A DNA stretch of 64,000 bases from Sorex araneus (GCF_027595985.1 NC_073303.1:359332729-359396728), one strand, 5' to 3'; shown: positions 1 to 13,949, numbered from the stretch's first letter. Notes: generated from the letters alone by a model not told the origin. Numbers and translations are program-made.

Positions 1-279
1 ATGCTCAGGGCCTAATTCCTGTTGCATAGGTTTCTCTGATGATTACCTTTGCTGAGGGCAATAATTTAAATCCTAAGTGTACTTCTGAATTGTATGTCAA
101 GGGATATTATAGCATTGTTATGTCCAGTTGTAGCCCTGAGAGAAACCCACTGTTTCTCTTTCCAAGTTACTCAAAGGAGTGGAATTCTATCCTCTGCTGC
201 TGCTTTTGGTCTTAGTACTCCTTAGACTTCTCTTAGTTCCTGTTCTCCATGATGGATCTTACTTATCCATCACCATTTA

Positions 280-990
280 ATGGATACTTGAACTGTTTCC
301 ATGTTTTGATTATTAGGAATAATGATGCTATTGAACATGAATGTATAAGTTTTTAGGGCAATGTAAACTTTCATTTACTTGGTTATATACTTTGGAGTTG
401 AATTTCTGGATCAAAAGACTAACTCGATGTTAAGGTTTTTGAGGTACTGTCAGACTTTTTCAAAGGGATTTTGCCATTTTACTTTTTCCTCATGCATGTG
501 AGGATTATCATTTCTTTATCAATGATTGTTATCATATCTTTGTTATTTTAAGCCATGTTTGTGCATGTAAGCATAGATGTGATTTTGATTTGCATTTATC
601 TAATAGTCTGAGCATTCTTACATGGGTTTGTTGGTCATTTGCATATCTTCTTAGGATACATGTCTTTTCAGATCCTTTGCCCATTTTTAATTTGGTTTTG
701 TCTTTTTAAAGTACTCTTTGGAAGTACTTTTGTTTTACAATCATAAGGTTTTAATTTTTAGTATAGTCCTAGTCTTGGGTTGTTTGTGCTTTGTGAGGGA
801 TATTAAAAAATCCATTGCCTATAGTAAGGTTATGAAGATTTACTCTTATGTTTTCTTCTAAGGATTTTATAGTTTAAATACTTTAATTTGAACTCTAATC
901 CATTTTGGGTTTTTCTGTATGGGTATACAGAAAAGGATCCAATTTCATTTTCCTACATATATATTCAGTCTTCTGCTTGTTGAAAAATGA
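280..990 (-). mobile_element. Old L1 fragment (ORF2 3' end/3' UTR), antisense in intron
   Basis: Read on the minus strand this matches the 3' part of mammalian L1 ORF2 and its 3' region. Recognisable plus-strand landmarks are TTTTGATTTGCATTTATCTA near 582 and CAGATCCTTTGCCCATTTTT near 670. It is diverged, with no intact frame and no visible TSD. Confidence 0.75.
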
Positions 991-999
991 TGCCCTTCT

Positions 1000-1260
1000 T
1001 GGAGCAGAGAGATAGATAAGGTACTTGCCTTATTGAGCAAACCCTGGTTTGATTCTGGCACGTCTTAGTCTACCAGGCATCCCTCGGTGTAGCACGGGGG
1101 GTCCCCTAGCAAACCTGGGGTGGCCCAGGTAATCCCTGGCATTTGCAGGTCTTGAACAGCAAAGCATTCTTGGGCCCTTGGGTTGAACTGCCAACTCAGA
1201 TGACCAAGAATCTCCAGGAGAGGCCTGTGGACCTCCTGAGCAACATTTTGGAGACCCTCA
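1000..1260 (+). mobile_element. Diverged SOR-type tRNA-SINE
   Basis: A degraded A box (GAGAGATAGATAAGGTACTTGCCTT) near 1007-1031 and a B-box-like CCTGGTTTGATTC near 1044 match the SOR head. The body is rearranged and the ends are unclear. Confidence 0.5.
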
Positions 1261-1874
1261 CTCCCTCAGCCCCTCCCGCCAAAATCCCTATAAAGATTAG
1301 ATTTACCTTAAAATTAAGTACTGTCTCTAGAACTATCCCTTTAGAAGCAAAATCTTTACTGTAGCCTTGCAGTGCTTTGAAATTGTGAAGTAAAAGCTCT
1401 CTAACTTTATTCTCTGCCTATTCCTGGGGCCGGTACTTACAAGCGAATTTTATGATTGGTTTGGAGGACAGCTAATTTTAATAGTTGTCTAACATTTGTG
1501 ATTGGAACAAAGAAAAGAATATACTGATCATTCATTTTGATTTGAAGTCTGTGTAATTATGTAATTTGAAGGACAGAGGACTACTATGTTTTATTTGTGA
1601 AAGTACCAGATTTAGGGTAGTGTGTTTAAAATGTGTAATCTTATTGAACTTATTTCTTGCATTATCAGGTTAATGCAAGTAGCATTTCTGTTTTGGTGTA
1701 GACTGCCTGTGAAAAACTTTACCCAAGGTCTCAGATAAGTCATCTCTTAAGAAACCGTGAACATGAGTAGATTTTTATTAACAATCTCAAGCCTTTGCCT
1801 TGAATAGTAATAGCAATGTTTGAATGTGATGAAAAATAGCATCCTATCATGTCATAGTAGCTGTGTGTAAGGTT

Positions 1875-2080
1875 TTATTTGGGGGGTGGGGAGTTCCCAT
1901 GCAATACTCAGGGAGCTGGGACGTACTCCTGGGTACACTTGGTCAACTGCACCGTGGCGCTGATAGGGTGGAGTGCTGAGGGTTTGGGTATTTTGGGACT
2001 CTGCAGTGCCAGGTGGCTTTCAGGGCTCTCCCTGGGATTGGACCTGGGTTGTATGCCCTGTGTCTCCTTGACCTCTAAAT
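1875..2080 (-). mobile_element. Diverged SOR-type SINE, antisense
   Basis: The minus strand shows the SOR order of tail, body and B box: GGGATTGGACCTGGGTTGTA near 2033 is the reversed B-box region. It is heavily mutated. The 135-residue open frame over it is a by-product of the repeat. Confidence 0.5.
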
Positions 2081-2804
2081 GGTCAGATTTTGAAAATATG
2101 TGGGTGGGCTGGAATGCTCCGGATAATAGTGGAGGAAAGCGATACTCGGGTGGAAGGTACAGTGTTTGGACCGTTGTATGCTCGAGAAACCCTGTCGTAA
2201 ACAGTATTGTAAATCAGAGTGCCTCAAAAATATTTCAAAGACGTCATTACAGGTTACCAAATATAGTATTTTTCTTCTTCAGATAAACCTTCTTATATCC
2301 TAAATGTAGCTGTTGGCAATTTTTTGTTTTGTTAATTCCTTATGTGCTGTTTTGGTCGTAAAATTTGGTCTCACCAGTGAGAGAACTGTATTCAGGTAAC
2401 ATGAAGAATGCAGCTAGGAGTGCTCGCACTGAGGAGTGAAAGCTCTTTCTCCCACCCCCATTAAAACAAGGGAAACAGGTTTGGAGAACTGTCCTTCAGC
2501 TTTTTAAACCAAAAAGCTGAAATTTAATTATGCTTTTGTTTTTATTCTAATATACTTTCTTTTCCCCATTATGTCATGTGAGATGAAAATTCATCTTATG
2601 TTCATGAGAATATGATGAATTTGGAATGGCATTTTACAGGTTTCAGGTGAATTCTTTATAAGAGGTATTGTTCTTTGGCTTTCAAAAGTAAGATCTATTT
2701 TATTTTATGTTTCTTAGCCCTAGCACTCAGTCTTTGTAACAGCTATATTGAGATGCTAAGACATGACTCACAAACTATGTGATCCATGCACCTGAAGTAT
2801 ATTG

Positions 2805-2975
2805 AGGGAGCTGGGAGATTGTACAGTGGCTCTGGCACGTGCCTTTCACGCAGCTGGCCACTGTTTGCTCTCTGGCATCCCATTACATCCCCATGCCCCA
2901 CCAAAGGTTCTGTTCGGAGAACAGAACCGGGAATAAGCCCTGAGAATTGCTAGGTGTGACTCAGAAAAACAAAAG
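2805..2975 (+). mobile_element. Diverged SOR-type SINE
   Basis: It starts GGGAGCTGGGAGATTGTACA and ends AATAAGCCCTGAG...GGTGTGACTCAG plus an A-rich tail, like an older SOR relative. An extra segment interrupts the middle. Confidence 0.6.
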
Positions 2976-3029
2976 AAAGTATGCAGTTCGGAAATTCACA
3001 GGACATGCATAGGTTGTACAGTCATCACA

Positions 3030-3660
3030 ATTTTATAAAACTCCTTTATTTTAATCACTCAATAAAGAGATCTGTGTCCTTCAGCTACCATTCCACTAAA
3101 CTTCCAGCCCTAGACAACTTCTATTTTCTTGCTCTATATTTGCCTATTGGGTGAATTTTGTGTAGTGTCATATAAAGTGGTTTTCAGTGATTTCCTGCAC
3201 TCAGTGTAATGTTTTCAAACTTCACTGTAGCATTTTTCTGCACTTCATCCCTTTTTATGGGTAATAATATTCCAATACCACATTTTCTTTATTCATTTAT
3301 TATTTGGTAAACACATGGGTTTCCATTTGGGGACTATATTATGAGTAATACTGCTGTGAACATTCACACATATGCCACCTTCACTTCTATTGCATATCTG
3401 GAAATGGAATTACTGGGTCATAAAGTGTAACATTGTGTGTAACTTTTGAGACTGCCGAATTATTTCCAAAGTGGCTGTGCCATTCTGCATTTCTCTTAGC
3501 ATGTGATGGTTTCAAATTTTTCTACATCATCATTAGTACATCTTGACTCCACAGTTTTAACCATCCTACTTATTTAACCATCCAAATAAGGTGTAGTTTA
3601 TTTGGTGGTTTTGATTTGCAGTTAGATTATGATAATCATAAGTGATTTTTCTCACCCTCC
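3030..3660 (-). mobile_element. Old L1 ORF2 fragment, antisense
   Basis: The plus strand carries the reverse complement of the L1 ORF2 3' region, for example GGAATTACTGGGTCATAAAG near 3406 and TTTCCAAAGTGGCTGTGCCA near 3462. No intact frame remains. Confidence 0.75.
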
Positions 3661-3929
3661 CCTCCAAGATCTTTTGTAAGGAACCTGCTGGGAGGATGTT
3701 TGTTATTTTAATGACTCATAGGTAAAGGCAGGGGATGGGCTATTGTTGAGAGCATTTTTTAACTTTGCCTAGAGTAAAGTAATATGTAATAAGATTATAT
3801 GTCCATATGTAATCTTTATAATCACATATGATAAGTTTGTATGCTGGTTAATGATAGCTTTTGAAAAAAACAACAACAGCTCCTTTAGAGTGGTTGTATA
3901 GACCTAAATGTAAAGCATAAAACTATAAA

Positions 3930-5080
3930 AGTGTGAGATGACATAACAGAAAATGTATGGCTCTTTAACTCTTTAGACAATATCCCAAGGTCATATGCCA
4001 TGATCAACCCGACTTCATTAAAATTAAAAATGTTTCTGCAAAAGATTGAAGAAAGCAAATAAAAGTAACAAATTAGGGAAAAATAACTGCAAAAGACTTA
4101 TTTGATATGACTATTATCTAAAAATTTAGAAAACTTAAAAAAATCAGTAATAAGAAAACAACTTTATTAAAGATGGTCAAAAAAAATTTAACAGATATCT
4201 CTGCAAAGAAGTGTAGGTGTTTAGCAGGTAAATATATGGAAAAAGTGTTCAACAGTTGATGTGACTATGAAGTTACAAATTAAAACAACAAAGAGATACC
4301 ACCACATACCTGGTAGGATAACTGAAATTCAAAACAGTAGCAACACTAAATACTGGTGAGGACGTGAACAACAAGAATTTGGATCCATTGCTGATGGGTG
4401 TACAAAATGGCTGCAGCTGCTTTGAAAGATCTGGCAGTTTCTTACATGGGAAACAAGAACAAAGAAACAAAACTAGTGGTTGGTAATATGGAATCTAGCA
4501 GTCATGCTTCCAAATGAATTAATAACTTAAGACCGGCAGAAGTCTGCTTGTGAATGTTTATAGTAGCTTTATTGATAATTGCTAAATGTTGGAAGGAACC
4601 CATATGTTCTTCAGAAGGTATGAATGGGTAAGCTGTGATTTGTCCACACAATGGAATATAATTGCACCAATTTATATAAATGAACAGTTGAGGCAAGAGT
4701 ATAATCATTGGGGCACTTGCCCTGCACACAGCCAACCTAGGTTCAACCTCTGGCACCCCCATATGGGCCCCTGAGTCCACCAGGTGTGATCCCTGAGTGC
4801 AGTCAGGAGTAAGCCCTGAGCACCAGCAGGTATAGCCCACAAACAAACATACAAAATAAATAGCAGGTCATACAAACCGGAATCTTGAAATGCACATAGA
4901 AAGTGAAAAAAGAGTCTGAAAGGCCACATTCTATGCAATTACATTATTTGACATTCTGGGGAAGATAAAACCTCCAGGGTTTTACTCAGAGTCTATTCAT
5001 TAGACTACTAAGATTAGTGATGTCCAGGGATAAGAGAGAAGGATGCATAGCACCCACAGGTGATGGTGGTGGTGGTGGTG
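3930..5080 (+). mobile_element. Old L1 ORF2/3' fragment, sense, interrupted by a SINE
   Basis: Sense-strand L1 landmarks include AACAAAGAGATACCACCACA near 4288 and CACACAATGGAATATAATTG near 4643. The L1 resumes after a SINE at 4690-4855. It is diverged and frame-broken, and is a pre-shrew insertion in intron 10. Confidence 0.7.
4690..4855 (+). mobile_element. SOR-type SINE nested in L1
   Basis: GCACTTGCCCTGCACACAGC, AGGTTCAACC (B box) and GAGTAAGCCCTGAGCACCAG follow the SOR order. It splits the L1 at 3930-5080, so it is younger than that L1. Confidence 0.75.
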
Positions 5081-5083
5081 GTT
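5061..5083 (+). repeat. (GGT)n microsatellite
   Basis: Six consecutive GGT units stand directly next to the A/T-rich end of the L1 and the next SINE. Confidence 0.85.
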
Positions 5084-5087
5084 ATGG

Positions 5088-5232
5088 GGGGCGGGGAGTG
5101 AACACACAGCAATGCTCAGAGGTTTCTCCTGGCTCAGTGCTCAGGATTATTTCTGGCTGTGCTTGGGGGGACTGCATGTGAAGCAAATGCCCTACCCGCT
5201 GTTGCATCTCTACATCCCAGCACAGGGTTTTT
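5088..5232 (-). mobile_element. SOR-type SINE, antisense
   Basis: CAATGCTCAGAGGTTTCTCC then GCAAATGCCCTACCCGCTGT is the reverse complement of a SOR body followed by its A-box side. Confidence 0.75.
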
Positions 5233-5914
5233 AAGGCAGTGAAATAATTCCATATGGTTCTGCATGTTGAATACATATTGTTATACTTTCATCCAATCCA
5301 GAGAACTTGCAAAGCCAAGAGAGAGACTTAATGTAAGTTATGGACTTTAGTGTTAATAAATCGACACTTTTTGATTATAAGAAATGTACCAACATGGTAA
5401 GATGTTTTTGGTAGAGTTACTTGGATAGGGACAAAGAATTAATTCTGCTTTCTGCTCAGTTTCACCTGTTAAAGCTACTCTGTTTTTTTTTTTTTTCTAT
5501 TGTTAAAGCTACTCTTAAAAAGCAATTTATTCCTACCGGGTAAATGGAGAAGTTATAGATCGATTTCTTTTCAGATATTTGAGTCTCTGTGTTGTGGTAG
5601 TTAATGACATTCATAAGATAAGACATAGTCCAATATACTCTAATACTTTTGGGAAATCCTGAGAAATAAAGGCTCCTTCTGTCATTGGACAACTTCTGAT
5701 TTCCAGATCCAGCTTTTTAAATTCTTTTTGCCCTAAAAACTTTGAGGAATAATAGGTTTGTTATGTAATACATTTCATCAATGTTTGACAAAATTCTGAC
5801 TCCTTCTTTTCCTGACTGGTGCTAGTCAGGAAAACCTTGGATACAGACACTGAGTCCGGCAAAGAGGACTGTCATTGCTGTCTGGAGAGAATTCCCTTGG
5901 CTGCTTTGTTTTTG

Positions 5915-6395
5915 TTTTAGTTCTTCCCCAGAGGTGCTGGGGGCCCCCGAGGTCTCCCCAGCTGTGCTGGGACGGCCACATAGTGCTCGAGATTGAACCC
6001 AGGGTTTGGTGCATGTCCGGGCATGTGCAGCAGCCCTTTGAATATCTCCCTGGCCCCAAGATTTGCCTTTTTATTTTTTTTTTAATTGCTCTATGAGCTT
6101 ACGGTTTGTGTGAATACCAAGTTAGATACTACCAGAATGTTTTCATTATTAGAATTGTCTTAATTTGAAAGTGTGTCTTTTGTTTTTTGATAAAGTAGTA
6201 TACCATGCAGTCTTTGATTTTTGGGGTGGGGTGGGCACACCCCTCTGTTCTCAGGGCTTGCTCTCAGCGCTGGCCTAGGGTGGAGGTTGCTCCTACTGGT
6301 GTGCAGGAACTTACAGTGCCAGGGATTGAACCTGGGCCCCTTGCGTACAAAGCATATGCTTTCTTAGAGCTTTGAGCCACCTTTCCGGCCACACC
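5915..6395 (-). mobile_element. Two old antisense SOR-type SINEs
   Basis: The copies lie at about 5915-6062 and 6215-6395. Each has a reversed B box (GAGATTGAACCCAGGG near 5990, GGGATTGAACCTGGGC near 6323) and ends near a CTGGCC/CCGGCC terminus. They are about 150 bp apart and independently diverged. Confidence 0.65.
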
Positions 6396-6884
6396 TTGGG
6401 CTCATCTGTATTGTCAAGGATAACTACACTTGCTCATATTTTGGTTTTGTGCCTCGTAGGATTTTGGGGAGCCTAGAGACTACTCCTGGTGATGTTCCAC
6501 TAACTTCTTTAAGGTAGAAAAGGGCCAATGGTTCAAAGAGAACCTAAGAATACAGTGTTGCTCAGACTCGGTGATGCCAGGGATCTAAGCTGCACCAGCA
6601 GTGCCTTGGGCCTCCGCAGCTCCACAGCGATGCTTGGCGGACCTTTTAGTAAAGGGCTCCGACCTGGAGTCGGTCATAGAAAGGCAAACACCTTAGCCCT
6701 GGTACTGTCTCTGGTTGCCAAGGAGAATTTTTTAAATTGACTTTCTGGGTAGGGACCATAGTCACATGATTCGAAAATTGAAATACTAAGTTTTCATCGA
6801 ACAGTCTTGTTTCTACTCTTCCCACATCTCTTGTGGATGGCCAGTCTATGTAGGCTTCCGGTTGCTTAAAAAATGCAAAAGTAT

Positions 6885-6965
6885 TCGGCTCAGGAATATG
6901 GCTCACTGGGAGGGTTTATGCCTTGCACGCATGAGACCAAGGTTCTGTTCCCAGTACTAAGGGGG
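6885..6965 (+). mobile_element. SOR-type SINE 5' fragment
   Basis: GGCTCAGGAATATGGCTCAC, TTTATGCCTTGCACGCATGA and AAGGTTCTGTTCCCAG resemble the SINE head through the B box. The body is missing. Confidence 0.5.
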
Positions 6966-7195
6966 AAAGAAAAAAGCAAAAGTGCGTTGTATATTTAAGA
7001 AGGTATTTTTTCCAAGAAAAAAAAGGTGATGTTATTTTTCATCTGTAATTTATTGTTTATGGGAAATCCGTTGTTTATGAAACATATGGGAAAGAACATC
7101 CCATATGTTTACGAAGGTAAAGATAAAAGTAGCAAGCCCCTTCCTTGTTGTTCCACCTTTGACGTGGCTGTTGGTCCCGAAAGGTGGATGGCTGG

Positions 7196-7345
7196 GGGGT
7201 CAGTCAGTAGCCTTGACCACAGCTTCCCGTGTACTGTTCCATGGTGGGGTCAGTCAGTAGCCTTGACCACAGCTTCCCGTGTACTGTTCCATGGTGGGGT
7301 CAGTCAGTAGCCTTGACCACAGCTCCCCATGTACTGTTCCACGGT
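7196..7345 (+). repeat. 50-bp minisatellite, three copies
   Basis: The motif CAGTCAGTAGCCTTGACCAC recurs at 7201, 7251 and 7301, an exact 50-bp period. The first two units are virtually identical and the third carries a few substitutions (CTTCCCGT to CTCCCCAT, ATGG to ACGG). It lies in SMAD4 intron 10 about 1 kb before exon 11. Confidence 0.95.
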
Positions 7346-7914
7346 TACATTATGGAATAGTTTATTGAGTAGTTTATGAAAACTGTTATGGAATCGTTTT
7401 CATAAAAGCCCTGTGAAAAAGTCAGTACACTTAGCATTCTCACTTTATAGGTAAGAAAAGCATTTGTAAATTTTCTGTGAGTTCTAGAGTAGTTAAGGAA
7501 CATCACTGATGTCATTTGTAGATACAAGTGAAAGTAGACTTGGCTAGTTAGTAAATACCAATGATAGGATTTAAAATAGTTGATTTCTAAAAAACATAGA
7601 AGCATTTGTGAATGTACAAAAAAGAAAAAAATCTGTTTAGGGATAACCCAGATACCCAGTAGATTTAGTACTTGTTAAGATTTTACATTTGCTTGATAAT
7701 TGTTTTTTAAATATTTTATAGCAATGTCCAGATATTATGGGGCTTTTGTCCTATATACTGAAGTAAATGTCTCCAGAAAATCAAATAATTTTTCTTACAT
7801 TGTGGCAATGCCATGTATTATACTTCTCCAAATAGCTAAAATGAGAAAAAAAATTTGATATATGATCAAAGTCATCAACTGTACTTAACTCTGAGCCATT
7901 GAATTGGTTCTTTT

Positions 7915-8090
7915 CTTTCTTTGGGAGAAGGCTACCACACCCAGCAGTGCTCAGGGCTTATTCCTGGCTCTGCACCCAGGGATAACTGCTGGCTGGGCTT
8001 CAGGGACTGAATGAGATACCAGGGATCGAACCTAGGTCAGTCTTGTGCAAGGCAAGCCCCTTGCCTGCTATACTATCGCTCTGGCCCTGG
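7915..8090 (-). mobile_element. SOR SINE, antisense, 300 bp before SMAD4 exon 11
   Basis: CACACCCAGCAGTGCTCAGG, the reversed B box GGGATCGAACCTAGGTC and CTATACTATCGCTCTGGCCC give a nearly full-length reversed element. It is the last repeat before the exon. Confidence 0.85.
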
Positions 8091-8371
8091 ATTGCTGATA
8101 TTATTTGACTGTTCCGTAGAGAGGCAGGGTTTTTCACAGTGGCAATAACAGCTGACCCGTAGTGAACTGGATAAAGGATGCAGAAGCGTATGACAACCAG
8201 AGCTGTTCCCGTAGCAGCGAGCCTCTGGGGGAGCTCTGAGCCACGTCTTTCCTCGCAGCAAACTTCAGCTTGTAAATTAATTCTTCAAGAGCTAATCGAA
8301 GCCATGAATTATAAATAAACCGCATTACTTTTTAAAGTATGGAATCTTTTCCGATGGACTCATCGCATTAA

Positions 8372-10209
<1,838 letters not shown>

Positions 10210-10600
10210 GGTCTGTTACTGCTGGGCCCTTTCAGTATCAGGATGGTGAACTACACAGTACAGTCCTGTTTGTAATCTGAAGACATATTTCACTTTGGTT
10301 CTGCTTTATCTTTTCATAAAGGGTTGAAAGATGTGTTTGCTGCCTTGCTCCTAGCAGACAGAAACTGGATTAAAACAATTTTTTTTCCTATGTAGAACTT
10401 TTTTTCAGGCATGGTTCAGAGCTTGAAGATCAGGAAAAACACATTCTTATAAAATATTCACCAGTTATGAATGAAGGAATCATCCCAATGCTGGAAATTT
10501 TAGCCCTTTTCAAACATCTTAGAGTCTTTTATATGCAGAACATCGACACGTGTGTTATTCTACAGAATAAATTCAATATTGGTGATTTTAAAGGCAGAGA

Positions 10601-10608
10601 AGTTCTCA
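10601..10608 (+). promoter_or_regulatory. SMAD4: miR-146a/b 8-mer seed match in SMAD4 3' UTR
   Basis: AGTTCTCA is a full 8-mer match to the miR-146 seed, about 390 nt after the stop. SMAD4 is a reported miR-146a target in human and mouse (from memory), so this is plausibly the conserved site. Confidence 0.6.
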
Positions 10609-11375
10609 AAGTTAATTCACCTATGTTATTTTGTGTGCAAGTTGTTACTGTTGAACATACTTTCCTCCAAAATATTGTGCCATGTGGGTGAGTTAATTTT
10701 ACCAAGAGCAACTTGATTCTCTGTTTTAAGAATAAGATAGTAATGTATTATAACCTTTTATTCAAAATATTTTTTGCAAGTTAAACTAGTGAAGATTTCA
10801 ATTCAGATTGTCTTGCGACCTTGGTTTTATTTTCGTCAAGACAAAACACTAATTTCTGTGTATAGTGAGATTTCCTTAAAATGATCTGACAAAAGTATCA
10901 TTTAAAATTACATTTTGTTATCCCTTTGGATACTTTGCCCTGTTAAACATGTATTCTCTATTTCTAGGCTTAAGGTTGGTTACTCAGAAGCCTAGAAGAA
11001 GAATTTCTTTCCTTCATTAATGCATAGGGAAAGGTTTTGTATTTTAGAAACACTAAAAGCATGCCACTCCACCTAATATCTCTCTGCTCTGCAAAAGTGG
11101 CAATGCTTAAACTAAATAATGAGCATTTTGGAAACTGCTAAATTCCATGTTAAATACTGTGCAGAATAATGGAACATTACAGTTCATAGTAGGTAGTTTA
11201 AATATTTTTGTACTTGATTTGATGTGTGACTTTTTTTTCGTATACTGTTTAAATCATGTATGTTATGATATTGTTTAAAATTAAGTTTTTGTATCTTGGG
11301 GCAAGACTGCAAACTTTTTTATACCTTTTGGTTATTCTAAGCCCTTTTGCCCATCTATGAGCATATCAATTGGCA

Positions 11376-11382
11376 GTGACTT
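11376..11382 (+). promoter_or_regulatory. SMAD4: miR-224 seed match in SMAD4 3' UTR
   Basis: GTGACTT matches the miR-224 seed when the miRNA is read from its 5' CAAGUCAC form. SMAD4 is a reported miR-224 target in ovarian granulosa cells (from memory). This is a seed match only. Confidence 0.45.
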
Positions 11383-12129
11383 TGTATAGAGAATTTAAGT
11401 AGAAAAATTGCAAATGTATTGACTGTACCACAGATACAATATGTATGCTTTTTACTTAGACAGTAGCCTAAATAAAACTGAGTCTCATCATACAAAGTTG
11501 AATTCTAGGTTTGATTTTAAGTTTTTTTCTTCTGCACTTTTCTGTCCAACCTCAGTGGCAAGACACCTTCTACTAAATGGCAGGCAACAGCCAGCACTAT
11601 TGGGCAGCTTTCACCGTTCTTTTCTCCCCCCTCGTTCTCTACCAGGACTTCTCCAGGGACAGTAGCTATCATGGAGAGTTGGATTGTTCGTTTGTTTTTT
11701 TTTTTAACTTTTATTTTACTGTAGCAGAAATAGACCTGGTTATTTATACACAGGATAAGTAGTGTGAGGTAAAGCCAAGAATTATCTTACAGAATTTTTT
11801 TTACTTTTTCCTTGAGGGCCTTTGTAAGTAGATTCACTTACAAAGTGTATTTACAAATTTGAGATACAAGAAACACTTATGCATGATAGTCATCCTTATA
11901 CCAGCTTAACTGAGTAAGTCATATACTTCCTTGCTCAGAAGGTCTTAATTAGCCCATCATAGTTTGCTTATTGCTAAAATTTAAAATACGATCTTGATCC
12001 CAGCTATCTATTTTTCTTTCCAAATTAACTTCCCTACCAACTTACTTGTATCCTTGAGTACTTGCAATGCTTTTGTTTAAAAGCCCTAATTTAGTTTGTA
12101 AAAAGTCTGGTGGTTTAAGGGCTTGTTTG

Positions 12130-12345
12130 GATCGGTGGGGTGGGTTGTGGGTGGGGGGGGGTTTCACCTGGCAGTGCTCAGGGCTACTTCAACTCAGTGC
12201 TTGGGGGTTGCTCCTGGCAGCCCTCGGTGACCATGTGGTGCCAGGGATCAGCCCAGCTTCCCACGTGTGGAGCAGAGCATGTGCTCAGACATTAAGGTAT
12301 CCAGCCTCTGGTGGTTGCAGTTTTATTGGCGGATTTTTTTTTTTT
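12130..12345 (-). mobile_element. Diverged SINE inserted antisense in SMAD4 3' UTR
   Basis: CACCTGGCAGTGCTCAGGGC, GTTGCTCCTGGCAGCCCTCG and GGTGCCAGGGATCAGCCCAG follow the reversed SOR body, ending near a T-run at 12337-12347. It is old and mutated. The sense mRNA would carry the antisense SINE. Confidence 0.65.
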
Positions 12346-13106
12346 TAAAGATACTCTATAGAAATCACTGATTTTTGGTCCTCTTTAATGTGAGTGTAGC
12401 AGTAGGAGGGTTTTAGAATAGTAGATTTAAAAAATTCAGATTATTTTATTAGAACCGTAAGCATGCTAGCTATGATATAAGCTGTTCCTTCCTTCTCTGT
12501 GTTAAGGAGGATTTTCATTTTTAATCATCTGGGGAAAGTATGTGAAAGATACTTATGAAGAAGTCTTTGAAGCCAAGCCACCTGTCTTAGTTTCTTTATG
12601 CTAAGAGCCATAAAGTACTGCAAGTACAGAGAAGTGTACTTCTGGGTACTCATTGCTTTAGATTTGTACCGAGATTCAGTCATGTGCTTTTGAGAAAATG
12701 GCCAGTGTGTCATGGTTTCTGAGAGTTTAAATGAATCCGTTTCTTAGAGGTAGTCTCATGTTTGATGGGTAGGACTAGAGAATTGCAAATAAGTTTTAAG
12801 TTTTTATGGCTACTTTAAGGGTAGAATAGCTTCCCTAGATGTAAAGACGTGGTTCAGCTCGATCACATTTCAGAGACTGAATAACTTTGAACTTTAGAGT
12901 GTGAGAGGAACCAAGTACACACCTTTAGAGCCCATTCTGAGACCCACTCCCCTCGCCCAGTGCCTTTCAGTGCATTATCAAAGGGAAACCTTAATGGTGT
13001 TGCCTTTATTTTCCAGGGAGTTGGTTCTTTAGTGGGCTGTAGTCTGTCTCTTTATTATTAATATTATATACTACCCTGCTGTACAGAGAAAATAATGATG
13101 ATAAAT

Positions 13107-13114
13107 CACTGCCA
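13107..13114 (+). promoter_or_regulatory. SMAD4: miR-34/449 8-mer seed match in SMAD4 3' UTR
   Basis: CACTGCCA is an 8-mer match to the miR-34/449 seed. Regulation of SMAD4 by miR-34a has been reported in human cells (from memory). Seed evidence only. Confidence 0.45.
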
Positions 13115-13292
13115 TATCACCTTGTTTTTCCAGAAGCATGACCCGTTTATATCGACCCACCCACTAAGTAGGCCGCCTGTCCCATTCTTCTCATGAACAT
13201 CACAGATCTGCAGGTAGGGTAGTCTGGGCTTAAGAAGGACAATATTTGAACATCCAAGTAAGCTGAGCATAATTTGCTGAGTTTTCTTTCGA

Positions 13293-13356
13293 AGTCAGAC
13301 ATGCACTTTTTGTGTTTTTGGGGGAGTCAGACACGCACTTTTTGTGTTTTTGGGGG
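13293..13356 (+). repeat. 32-bp tandem duplication in SMAD4 3' UTR
   Basis: Two copies of a 32-bp unit (AGTCAGACA...GCACTTTTTG...GGGGG) lie head to tail at 13293-13324 and 13325-13356, with one mismatch (ATG versus ACG). Each copy holds GCACTTT (13303-13309 and 13335-13341), a miR-17/20/106-type seed match. Confidence 0.9.
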
Positions 13357-13949
13357 AGCTACTTGTAAAGGAAATTTTGAAAAAAAGGCAAAATGTCCTT
13401 TCTTTGAGATGACAAATACCTTTTTCCTTCAAGTTCATTGCAGCTATCTTTTTTTGGCCATGCTCTTCTGGAGAGGAACATGTCCCATTTTCCCATGATG
13501 CTCCTTAACTGTCTGGAGGATTAAAGCATAAAAGGTGAATTATTTCTATTAGTTTGATGGTAAGTGGTTAATAGTTACTCGCTATAGTGTAAGGTTGGAT
13601 TAGATCTTTTTGAAAGTATTTTGTTAATAGTTTCCTATTTCCATTTAAGTCATTTTACTCTTTCTTTTTTTCACTGTGAGGAAATGGTGAACGTTGTCTG
13701 TCACTGAAGTAAATGAGTGTATGAAAGTCATTACCTAGAGTCAGCTGATAACTAGCCTTATCAGATCACAGTTTAAGGAGATACTTTTTTTCTTTCTTTG
13801 TTTTTTTTTATTGAAATTTATTTAGAAAGATTGTGAGGGGAGAGAAAGGGAGAAGAATACAGACTTCTCCAGAAATAGGCAAGCAAAGAGACAAGCAAGC
13901 TAGATGCATTTCCAAGGGAGAACAGGCGCTTGAAGAGCAGGCCAGGTTA

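Noticed and set aside
7196..7345. Regular repeats resembling a CRISPR array
   Set aside because: Tandem 50-bp units without unique spacers, in a mammalian intron.
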